From Pestalotiopsis fici W106-1 (Eukaryota > Ascomycota > Sordariomycetes > Amphisphaeriales > Sporocadaceae), in contig NW_006917092.1 in the NCBI RefSeq assembly GCF_000516985.1, forward strand, positions 6,389,888 through 6,453,887: DNA of 64,000 bases, given 5' to 3'. Under the pieces are notes generated by a model. The model was given only the letters and a program-made list of their open reading frames with translations. It was not told where the DNA came from and made no database searches. The position numbers and the translations under genes are program-made. Shown in pieces: positions 22,950-31,893 of the stretch; position 1 is the stretch's first letter; each line of letters opens with the position of its first letter.

Positions 22950-24110
22950 ATGGGTTCTTCTTCAGATGCAATCGAGTCAAACGAGGGCCAGCCTCGAGCC
23001 TGGAAAGCACAAGATGTTAGCCGCGACACGTCCTGGGCGATGCGCCTTACTCCCAAACAAGCAGAAGGCTTTACCTCAGCTCTCAAACATGCGAAGCAAA
23101 TAGGCAAACCTCTTCTTGAGATGACTCGAGCAGACTACCCTTTGCCCGATACCTCACGCCATGCGCTCGAACAGGCCGTCGAAACAACACAAGGTCGGTG
23201 GGGTATGTGTCTTGTCAAGGGCTTCCCTACAGATGACTGGAGTGAGGCAGACATGCGCCTGGCTTACTGGGGCATGAGCCTTTACATGGGCGTGACCAGG
23301 CCACAGAATCGGGCTAGCGAGGTCATCAACGACGTACGAGACGCTGGCGGTAGTTACAAAGTCAAAGGAGGTCGTGGCTACAACACAAACGCTGAGCTTG
23401 ACTTTCACCAAGACTCGGCCGACGTGGTGTCTCTTCTCTGTAGGCGAACTGCAAAGTCTGGTGGTACCAGCAAGGTCTTGAGCTCCATTGCTTTGCGGGA
23501 CCGCGTCCAAGAACTGCGGCCCGATCTCATCCCGGTACTACAAGCCAACAATTGGTTTCATAGTTTCCAAGGCCATCAGGACCTTGCGCAGCCGGAGTTC
23601 TATCGCTGTCCAATCTTTGGAAACGATCCCGAACACTTTTGCGCACGCGCGAATCGCAAAAACACACTTGCGGCGCAGACTGACTTTGCCCGAGTCCCTC
23701 GTTTGACAGCACAGCAAACAGAAGCACTCGATCTCTTGGACTCCATCATGCCATCAGAGGAGTTTTGCTATTCCATGGAGTTGGAAAGGGGAGACATGCA
23801 GCTGCTAAACAGCTTTGTCACTCTTCATTCGAGAACTTCGTTTGAAGACTTTGAAAACCCTGATCAAAAACGCCATCTTATGCGTCTGTGGCTGTCCATT
23901 CCCATCTCGATGCCGCTTCCCGCAGAATGGGCAGAGTATTGGGGTGATGTCAGAGCTGGATCTGTCCGAGGTGGTTATAGAGGGACTGCAATCACATCCG
24001 AATTCTTGGAATATGAGAAGAGGCAATCAGAGGTCATGAAAATGGCATTTACTCCTTGGAAGCCCCTGATTTGCAAAGAGGACATGGCCGCAATATTACA
24101 GGCACCGTAA
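22950..24110 (+). CDS. TauD/TfdA-family Fe(II)/2-oxoglutarate dioxygenase
   Basis: Intronless. The start at 22950 gives 386 aa beginning MGSSSDAIES; in-frame ATGs at 22818 and 22938 would add 44 or 4 residues. I prefer 22950 because the shared operator lies only 12 bases before 22818 and because homologues begin shortly before the PRAWKAQDV segment. The iron triad is visible: H153 and D155 in DFHQDSAD and the distal H293 in LHSRTSFEDF, followed by the Arg of RHLMRLWLS that grips 2-oxoglutarate. Members hydroxylate or cleave small acids, sulfonates, phenoxy compounds or trimethyllysine-like amines. The fungal branch is broad and the substrate unknown. The gene is followed in tandem by the lyase gene. 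Confidence 0.87.
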   Translation: MGSSSDAIESNEGQPRAWKAQDVSRDTSWAMRLTPKQAEGFTSALKHAKQIGKPLLEMTRADYPLPDTSRHALEQAVETTQGRWGMCLVKGFPTDDWSEADMRLAYWGMSLYMGVTRPQNRASEVINDVRDAGGSYKVKGGRGYNTNAELDFHQDSADVVSLLCRRTAKSGGTSKVLSSIALRDRVQELRPDLIPVLQANNWFHSFQGHQDLAQPEFYRCPIFGNDPEHFCARANRKNTLAAQTDFARVPRLTAQQTEALDLLDSIMPSEEFCYSMELERGDMQLLNSFVTLHSRTSFEDFENPDQKRHLMRLWLSIPISMPLPAEWAEYWGDVRAGSVRGGYRGTAITSEFLEYEKRQSEVMKMAFTPWKPLICKEDMAAILQAP

Positions 24111-24711
24111 TGGTGTTTTATTATTCAAGTATAATCTAGCCGTAGGTAAATTAAATCTCGGAATTTTTCAAACTGCATCGTAGGGTAGCCAAGCAAATGG
24201 GGCGGGTCCTTGAATTGTAATGTTTAGATACCTCTCTTTCATCGAGGATGAATGCATATGCCCTTGAATCGAGATGTTCATGTTCAGAAGGATATGTTCA
24301 CCCGTCTCGGTGGCGCCTCATACGTACACGTTCGGACATCCGACGGAAGCGTTGCGGCACCGATATACGAAATGTGGCGATTCGCCATGCTCAAACAGAA
24401 ATAGGGAAATAACCATTCGTCGCTGATCGTGTAGGGTTCCCCGGATATAAGCTCTTTCGGCGGGAATCCGTGGCTGGGCCAGGTTCTCCGCAGAATGTGC
24501 CCCCCGCATCTGGCACCCTACCTACAGGATGCCATGTACCTAAGGGTCCGGATCGTCCGAACTAATATTATAGCCCTTCAGGCTGTTAGGCGGAACGGGT
24601 CCGCAAAAGAATGGCCTTCGGTTAACGTAAGTCTGAACCAAGAATATTTATACTGACAGAGATGACCTCGTCAGCCCCATTGCTTGTATAATCAACAGCA
24701 CCACCGATAAT
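24111..24711. promoter_or_regulatory. Promoter region of the lyase gene
   Basis: 600 bases without a gene, unusually rich in CGG/CCG pairs: TTCGGACATCCGA at 24331-24343, the shared element at 24548-24561, and CGG-N7-CCG near 24594. Confidence 0.45.
24548..24561 (+). promoter_or_regulatory. Candidate Zn2Cys6-type operator, copy 2
   Basis: CCGGATCGTCCGAA matches copy 1 at all positions except the two central ones and ends 151 bases before the lyase ATG. Confidence 0.5.
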
Positions 24712-25939
24712 ATGTCACCTACGCAGAATCGAGTAAATGGCGCAGACGAGGTTTACATGAAACCATCAACCAGGCTTCGAAAACTCATTTCTCAGGATGG
24801 TGTCTGTGTTCAAGCTCCGGGAGTATACGATGGCATCTGCGCTCGCATTGCCATAGAGCAAGGTTTTGAGGTCATGGCAAGTCTTTTGACCATTCTCGAC
24901 CTCAATCGGGCGGAATTGACTTGAGTATAGTACCAATCTGGAGCAATGACAACAGCAGCACGGCTTGGCAAAGCTGACTTGGCGTTTGCTTCGTTAAATG
25001 ATTTTGCGCTGAATGCTCAAATGATTGCCAATATTGACCCACGTGTACCGCTCATTGCCGACGCTGACACGGGCTTTGGCTCTCCGCCAAATATTGCTCG
25101 CATGGTACAGATGTATGATCAATGTGGGGTTGCCGGCTTTCATATTGAAGATCAAGTGGCCAATAAGAGATGTGGCCACCTCGAGGGCAAACAGCTCGTT
25201 GATATGGAGTAGGTGAAGCCCCTAGCTATCAAGTGAAAGGCACTGACTCTGCGGCAAGGACATGGAAATCTCGAATACGAGCATGTGTCCTGGGACGAGA
25301 AGCCATCTATGGACACAGCGACATCGTCATCATAGCAAGAACAGACGCTCTGGCTGTAGAAGGCTTTGAGTCGGCTCTGAATAGGGTAACGATCATTGAC
25401 GCATCTGAAACATCTCCTTGAGCCAATGAATATTGATAGATCTATAGCTTCTTGAAGCAAGGGATTGCGGCGCCGACATGGCCTTCCTAGAAGCCATTGA
25501 AACAGAGGAGCAAATCAAGCACGCTGTTCAGGCTCTGGCACCGATGCCAGTGAGTTCCCTTCATCATTATGAAGGTGATGACCAAACTAACGAGATAGCT
25601 CATGATTAATTGTGTCTCCCTGGGGAAAACACCTTGGTTTCCGCCCAAGAAGCTCGCTGAACTGGGTGTAAAGGCAAGTATTTAGCATAACTAATGACTG
25701 AAAATTGACTTGAAGCATATCGCTAATCATACGAATAGTTGGCCATTTACCCTGGCGCAGCTGGCAAAACGGTCATTCATGCTATTAGAAGGTCATACAA
25801 GCTGCTGCTTGAGAAGGGCGAGGATGATGCTGCCACCATGGGACTTGAACCGCGTGGGTTCTTTGATGTTATGGGACTGCAAAAAGAGATGGAGATCGAC
25901 CGTTTGGCTGGCGGGAACGCTTTTGGGCATATGGCCTAG
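24712..25939 (+). CDS. Isocitrate lyase/PEP mutase superfamily protein (C-C lyase type)
   Basis: Six exons: 24712-24876, 24931-25208, 25259-25385, 25448-25549, 25599-25673 and 25739-25939, giving 315 aa. The barrel motifs are VYDGICARIAIEQGFE, ADADTGFGS (metal-binding Asp at 99 and 101) and HIEDQVANKRCGH, with a Cys at 136. The K-R-C-G-H loop is that of lyases such as methylisocitrate, dimethylmalate or oxaloacetate hydrolase-type members. Phosphonopyruvate mutases have a different loop, so phosphonate synthesis is not indicated. Two introns (after 24876 and after 25673) use GC instead of GT donors, both as G|GCAAGT. The enzyme probably splits a 2-hydroxy- or 2-oxo-dicarboxylate, perhaps the last step of a catabolic route with the neighbouring oxidases. 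Confidence 0.88.
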
Positions 25940-26630
25940 GAGGATGGAGAGAAAATTCACCAATAAATCGCCCCAGGACTCAGGCCTGATGCGGCACAGG
26001 CTGCGAATACCTGATACATCAGGTATCTAGGCAGGCAGTTAAGTAGTCATCTCGATTTTCACTAAATTGACTAGAAATATGAAGGGAAAAGAGAATTTGG
26101 AATGGTTGTGAGTTCTTCGAGTCGCCGGCGACATGGACTCTGATGAACCGATTTGCGGCGGATACACACCAATTTTACTGGGGCATAACGTGTTCGTCTG
26201 GGGAGGGAGGTTAACGGTTAGCCTTAATGGTTCCTCACCGCCGCTACGCCCCATTCCCGCAGCACCTAAGCCGCTGCCTAAGCCACCCAGATCTTCGCAG
26301 TCCAGCGACCTTTCTAGGGCGATATGACTTGCAACCTTGGAAGTTGATCTACCGCCGGGTGAGTCAAGCGCCGACTGCGATCCACCCAAAACAGACCTCA
26401 TTCAATGAAAATCAACCTTATTCTGTAACAGAGGATATAATAAGAACAACACTACGAGTTGCCATGATGTTTTTCGTGATATTAGCCTTTCTCGGATTAT
26501 GCGCAGCGAATTGGCTACACTCGCTCCTTGCTTGAAAAAGTTCTCTCATTTAAATTCCGACACAAAAAGCACCCGAGTCCATCGACCATATTCACCAGCC
26601 AGTTCAAAGTGGCCAAACCTCAACACCAGC
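25940..26630. other. Intergenic region and vWA-RBR promoter
   Basis: No separate gene. A TATA-like gatataataag lies near 26433. An in-frame ATG at 26499 would extend the next gene by 44 residues, but that extension resembles no domain. Confidence 0.45.
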
Positions 26631-29600
26631 ATGGCCGAAGCAACATCGTCGTCGCAGGTCTATGACTTGTTGATCCTGACAGATGCAACATCTTCAATGG
26701 ACGAATACCTGCACGCTCTAAACCAGTCACTGCCAAAAATCATCTCCATTTCCGCTCTGACTGGCGCCTTTGCCCGTATAGGTGTTATGGCGTACAGAGA
26801 CTATTGCCGCCCAGGTCTTTTAGAATGGTCCGGGTGGTTTGGCCGGGACGGCGACATTGGTCGAGATGAGCTGCTGCACTTCATGCGCAGTGTACGTGCT
26901 CAGGATGGCGGCGACTGGCCAGAAGCAACAAAGACAGGTCTGGCATCGGCCTATTCAGTCATGCGCGAGGATGCTAAAACCTTGGTGCTACTCTACGCTG
27001 ATGCGCCGCCGCATATGGGCGGCTGGGACAACGGTCCAAATTACAAGAAGGAAATCGAGTACCTGACGGCAGAAGGGTGCAAGCTGAGCCCTTCGGCCGG
27101 ACTGTTTGCAGACTGGGTTTCGGCTGCCCGTACACTTAATGGGACGGGGCACGGCGCGAAGCAGGCTCAAATATTCTCGATTGTCTGCAGCCATACGAAT
27201 GAAGCGTTCGGTCCGTTCATGTACATGTCTCATCAGACAAAGGGTACATGTATTCAGATGAAGTCGCCCGATTCGCCGTTGATCTCGAAGCTCACCATGT
27301 CGGTGCTTCTGGCTTGGATGGGAGTCAAGAAGGCGGGTGAGCCTGAAGAAACGTTTGATGATGCATTCAATCTATGTTACAACAATCTCGACGATATCGA
27401 TGCCTTGGAAAATGAAAAGGACCCAAAAGCGGACATATATTTTGTTCTCCAGCGGTCCCAGGTAGAGGTCTTTAGATCTAATATCTGTCAAAATACACTG
27501 TCGGACGAAAAGCAGCTCCGTGCAATCATTACGCCGCGAGACATTCCTGTTACTGATTTCGCCAAGCGCTATGTAAGCGACGAGGACTACCGGAAGATCG
27601 TTGTCGAAAATCTGAGCAAGATTATTCGCGAAGACGTATCTTCTATTACCCTTAATCCCGTATTCGGGGCTCTTTGGCGAGCGGTTTGCAATGACCGGAG
27701 GAACGAGGCACGGAACGTTCTCATTGCAGATCTGGGAGTAAGCATCGCGAACATGGGATCATCGAGTGAAAAGTCAAATTTGCAGACTTGGCTTGCAGAG
27801 TCTTACAATTATGCGGCCGAAATTGCTGCAATGATTGAAGAAGTTCCGCTGGCAGAACGTTTCCCGTGCGTTTTTCTCGATCCAACACAGCATTGGCATC
27901 TCCATCGAAGTGAAGACGGAGATGAAGACGATCAAAAGGATGGTACCATTACGTCTTTTACTTGTAGTCAACTGCTGGAAATCGGGAGGTCATGCGATTC
28001 CAAGATACTGCGCCGTTTGGGTACGGTCCTCACCAGACTGACGTATGTCACGACTCCTGAGGAGCTGCCTAATCATGTCATGGGCATGAAAGATGATGAG
28101 CTTCCACGAATCCCAATCGCGCTGGCCAAACAGCAACATAACAGGGTATTCTGGAAGATTCTTCTTCACCTTGTTGTTCCAGGAATTAAGCTAGGTGCCC
28201 GACCAGCAGCGTTGCTCGCGGCGCTGAGTATTCGCATGGGCATGAGACCACTCATGAATGCAGCCGACTATGAGATGGCCGCCTGGAAAGACAAGTGGAA
28301 TAACATCAATGCCTCAGAGACTTGGAATGCCGACTGTCTGGCACTCATATTAGATGCTGACAAGAGTTTCGAAGCAAGGCGCCGTGTTCTAGACGTGCCT
28401 CAAGAACTTCAAGAAGCCAGTTTCCTCAGCACTGAGGATAGACACCTATTCGAGACGCTCGTCGACTATGGCATGTTAATGGCAAATCTTAACACGACTC
28501 TCACGGCAAAAATTGGATGGAAGCCAACAATGTCAAAGGTTCCGATTGGACCCCTCGTGGTGTGCAAGGCTTGTCACTTCCCTCGTTCGGTCAGCATGAT
28601 GGCCCACAAAGGCATATGCGGCAAATGCATCACACCGAAGGCGCAATACGTTTACGGCGTCACCAAAGCCGAGTCCATTCTCATGAGTGTGAGTCAAGGG
28701 ACCACCGAGTCCCATGAAGCCTCGTTTGTCGAGTGTAGAATCATTACGTGCCGAGCCCAGTACGTTGTGTACAACGTAGATGGCCTAAAAGTGCATCCCA
28801 AGTGCTACTACTGTCGCTTTGTCGGGACTGATCGAGCTCCATGGGTGGAATGTCGCAAATGCCTAAATCGGATGATATGGCCTCACGAGTACCGCCCGCT
28901 TGATCAGGATGTCGCTCAGAATTTTCTCTGCTCAGCATGTAACAGTGGCCGGGCCACCATTGTCGATTTCGAGATAACGCTGGCGGACCTATGCAAAGAG
29001 AATGGAGATAAATGGTTACTCCGCCACGATGGAAAATTGGAGAAGCCCTTCGAAGACCGTTCACTGTTCAAGACCGTGTTAGAAGCTGGCATCGATATAT
29101 TTGCTGAGCATGTCGAAGTCTTGCCGCAATCCAATACCGATCTGAGGATCGATGGAAAGATCATTCATAATGCGGCAGAGCTCAAGTCCGCATTGACCAG
29201 CTGGATCAAGTCCCGTCGTACCGAGGCCGGATTGTGCAATCTCTGTTTCTCGAACTTCAGAAAGAGCACTCTTCGATCAGCATGCGGACGGTCTGGGTGC
29301 GGCCAGAGGATATGCCGCGACTGCAAGGCTTCTTGGTACAGTATGAATTCCCGTGGTCGAATTATCAATACCGCAGCCCTCTGTTGCCCATTTTGCAGAC
29401 GGGTACCGTCGCCTCGCGCTGTACCAAAGTCCGATCTTGTCTTCCTTGGGAACTTGAAGACCGCTGTTGAAGACTCAGGGGCGTGGATATATGCGTGGTG
29501 TTGCGCCTGCAGCTTCGCAGAGAGGATGATGGAGCGTGTCTGTGCTCAAGGGGCTCCGCCCGAAGTCCGGGACTGGGAGTGTGAAGACTGCAGCGCATTT

Positions 29601-29849
29601 AGGACGCATTCAAATGAGAGCTTGCTACGGCAGGCCATCATCCGTCACTGTCCGAGGTGCGATGTGGCCACCAAGAAATTGCGCGGATTTGACCATATCT
29701 CTTGTGGGTGTGGAGCACATTGGTGCTTTTTTTGTTGCAGGCAGCTCCCCTTAGATGATATATACCGGCATATGGCGAATGTGCACGGTGGCCTTTATGA
29801 CATACTCGGTGCTGAAGATGACGACGACGTCGAGATGGATTTGGATTGA
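26631..29849 (+). CDS. vWA-domain and RBR-type zinc-finger protein (putative E3 ubiquitin ligase)
   Basis: Intronless, 1072 aa from the ATG at 26631. The N-terminal 230 residues form a von Willebrand A fold with a MIDAS-like DATSSM motif (LILTDATSSMDEY) and a VMAYRDY segment. A long helical middle follows. The C-terminal 400 residues hold several Cys pairs: VCKACHF, GICGKC, CYYC, CRKC and CSAC. They end in a RING-IBR-RING arrangement: CNLCF to CPFCRR, then WCCAC to CEDC, then CPRCDVATKKLRGFDHISC to CFFC. Cys 1025 in DHISC sits where RBR ligases carry the catalytic Cys. It could recognise a client through the vWA domain and ubiquitinate it. The pairing is known in fungi, but its targets are not. 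Confidence 0.82.
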   Translation: MAEATSSSQVYDLLILTDATSSMDEYLHALNQSLPKIISISALTGAFARIGVMAYRDYCRPGLLEWSGWFGRDGDIGRDELLHFMRSVRAQDGGDWPEATKTGLASAYSVMREDAKTLVLLYADAPPHMGGWDNGPNYKKEIEYLTAEGCKLSPSAGLFADWVSAARTLNGTGHGAKQAQIFSIVCSHTNEAFGPFMYMSHQTKGTCIQMKSPDSPLISKLTMSVLLAWMGVKKAGEPEETFDDAFNLCYNNLDDIDALENEKDPKADIYFVLQRSQVEVFRSNICQNTLSDEKQLRAIITPRDIPVTDFAKRYVSDEDYRKIVVENLSKIIREDVSSITLNPVFGALWRAVCNDRRNEARNVLIADLGVSIANMGSSSEKSNLQTWLAESYNYAAEIAAMIEEVPLAERFPCVFLDPTQHWHLHRSEDGDEDDQKDGTITSFTCSQLLEIGRSCDSKILRRLGTVLTRLTYVTTPEELPNHVMGMKDDELPRIPIALAKQQHNRVFWKILLHLVVPGIKLGARPAALLAALSIRMGMRPLMNAADYEMAAWKDKWNNINASETWNADCLALILDADKSFEARRRVLDVPQELQEASFLSTEDRHLFETLVDYGMLMANLNTTLTAKIGWKPTMSKVPIGPLVVCKACHFPRSVSMMAHKGICGKCITPKAQYVYGVTKAESILMSVSQGTTESHEASFVECRIITCRAQYVVYNVDGLKVHPKCYYCRFVGTDRAPWVECRKCLNRMIWPHEYRPLDQDVAQNFLCSACNSGRATIVDFEITLADLCKENGDKWLLRHDGKLEKPFEDRSLFKTVLEAGIDIFAEHVEVLPQSNTDLRIDGKIIHNAAELKSALTSWIKSRRTEAGLCNLCFSNFRKSTLRSACGRSGCGQRICRDCKASWYSMNSRGRIINTAALCCPFCRRVPSPRAVPKSDLVFLGNLKTAVEDSGAWIYAWCCACSFAERMMERVCAQGAPPEVRDWECEDCSAFRTHSNESLLRQAIIRHCPRCDVATKKLRGFDHISCGCGAHWCFFCCRQLPLDDIYRHMANVHGGLYDILGAEDDDDVEMDLD

Positions 29850-30064
29850 TAAATGGCGTTCAGATTTGGTTCAATGGTAATTGTTTGTCATATACCTTAC
29901 ATCATTGGAATTCACCAAAATACATGTATACATATTTCGGGCAGCTCCTTAAATACTCATCGTTATGAACTATAGTATAATTTGTATAATATTTCAGCTC
30001 ATGGCAGACTATGACAAGCAGTATCAAGGCTCAAGCTATCTCAGAATATTGCGAATGATTCCTC

Positions 30065-31163
30065 TTAGTCAAGTTTGATGCATACCTTGCCAATGTGTTG
30101 GCCAGTTAGCATGTACTCCAGTGCGGCAATAACCTCATCACGGCTGAATCCGAATTCCTTTTCAACAGGAACTTGCAGGCCCTTGACTGTGATAAACCTT
30201 GTGCACTCCTCCAATTGCATCTTGGACCCAACCATGATACCACGCAGGAGAGCGCCCTTGGACAGGCACAGCGCAGCCACATCGGGCATTTGGTCCTGGG
30301 GACACTTTGCCAGGAAGCCAATGGCTGAGATAATTCCGCCATAGGCTACAGCTTCCATGCTCTGCTTGATCGTCCCTGCTCCTCCGTTCTCAAAGATGTA
30401 ATCTGCTCCTAGGCCACCGGTCAGCTTCTGGACCTCGGCACCCCAGTTGGGATTGTTCTTGTAGTTGATTATATAGTCTGCGCCGTATTGCTCCTGGACG
30501 TATTGAAGCTTCTTGTCGGAGGAAGATGTGATGATGGTTCGAGCGCCGGCAGCTTTGGCGAGGATCAGACCGGTGACGGAAACACCTCCAGTGCCTAGGC
30601 AGGAACTGTCAGTACAAAACATTGGGGGAAACAAATATGGAGCGAGACTCACCCATGAAGACAACAGTCTGGCCGGGCAACAGAGGTTTGTTACCGTACA
30701 GAGCATTCCAAGCAGTCGTACCAGTGCAGACCAATGCGGCGAGTTGGGAATAGCTGAGTGTCGAAGCAGCTGGTACCTTGATCAAGGCAGTCCAAGAAAG
30801 CGCAATGTACTGGCAAAGACCGCCGTCTACCGGACCACCTAGTGCACCGTTCCAGTTAAGGATCGGCCCGGCGATGGTCGTCGGGTCAAAAGTCGAGATG
30901 ACCTTGTCGCCCTTGGCAAAGCCAGTAACAGCACTGCCGACGGCCACGACATCTCCGGCAATATCCGATCCTGGCACAGGATTTTCCTTGACATTGAATT
31001 GGTATTGGCCAGTCGCGATGGCAACATCACGGAAATTCAGGGCAACAGATCGCACTTTGACCACGACCTGATCCTCGGATGGTTCAGGTACGGGCTCATC
31101 AACGACAACAAGGTCGTGAATGGACTTGCGCTGGGGCAGGCGGAAGACTTTCTGAGTAGGCAT
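30065..31163 (-). CDS. MDR-family NAD(P)-dependent alcohol dehydrogenase/quinone oxidoreductase
   Basis: Two exons, 31163-30653 and 30594-30065, joined by a 58 bp intron in the phase-1 codon of VFMGTGG; 346 aa. The N-terminal GroES-like domain contains GSDIAGDVVAVGS and the Rossmann domain has GTGGVSVTGLILAKAAGA. The Cys that binds catalytic zinc in true alcohol dehydrogenases is replaced in ALNFRD, so a zinc-free quinone or enone reductase activity is more likely. No targeting signal, therefore cytosolic. It shares a 730 bp divergent promoter with a C2H2 regulator, which may control it. Confidence 0.87.
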
Positions 31164-31893
31164 TGTGAAGTTATATTGATTTAAATACTTTGAGATGTGT
31201 TTCGTTTTGTTGATAGTCAGCCTTGTAGTGCTTGTGCTTGAGAGATTGTGTGCTCATCCAACTCGGCCAAGATGGATCATCTTATACTCATGTTTACCTG
31301 GGGCCAAGCATTGCAGAGCCGTTAGTGACATGACCATTAATAATTAATTAATAATGGAATTGTATTAATAATTGAATTGATGTGAGGCATGTTCAAGGGG
31401 CGTAGACTTCCCAAACTTCTGCCCGAATCTGCTGTGGGAGCAAGAGTATTCATCGACCTTTGATAACAGTGCCATTGGGGTAGATATTCAGCTTGCATGA
31501 AGCACGGCCCTAATTTGACAAAAAGTCCTATAATTCTGCAATCCACTATCAATAATCTGTCCAATCGTGTACTAGAACCAGCACGGAGGTATTCCAATAC
31601 TCGATAGTTGTCCAGGACGTCTGTTTGAGATGTGCTCTGAGCCCCTTACAAACATAAGCCGCGCATTTAGAGCTCCACTCTCGGACATGATTTTGGGGTA
31701 AATGGTGCGTTTATAGAGCGTAAGCAGCATAATTACCCCAATTCTACTCCAACACTTGATACCGATTCGGGGGCCGGACAAGCCGCTTCAATTTCTACCC
31801 CATCGGCCATCCTCTTCCTCGGGCCGCGCGCATTCGGGTGCATCATTCAAGTGGTCGCAGCACTGCATTTCTTCCCCAAATTTGCGGCAAGCC
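31164..31893. promoter_or_regulatory. Divergent promoter region (oxidoreductase / regulator)
   Basis: 730 bases between divergent start codons with AT-rich attaattaattaataatgg near 31338. No gene seen inside. Confidence 0.4.

Noticed and set aside
24712..25939. Phosphonate biosynthesis suggested by PEP mutase superfamily membership
   Set aside because: The active-site loop is the lyase KRCGH type and no phosphonopyruvate decarboxylase or transaminase is nearby.
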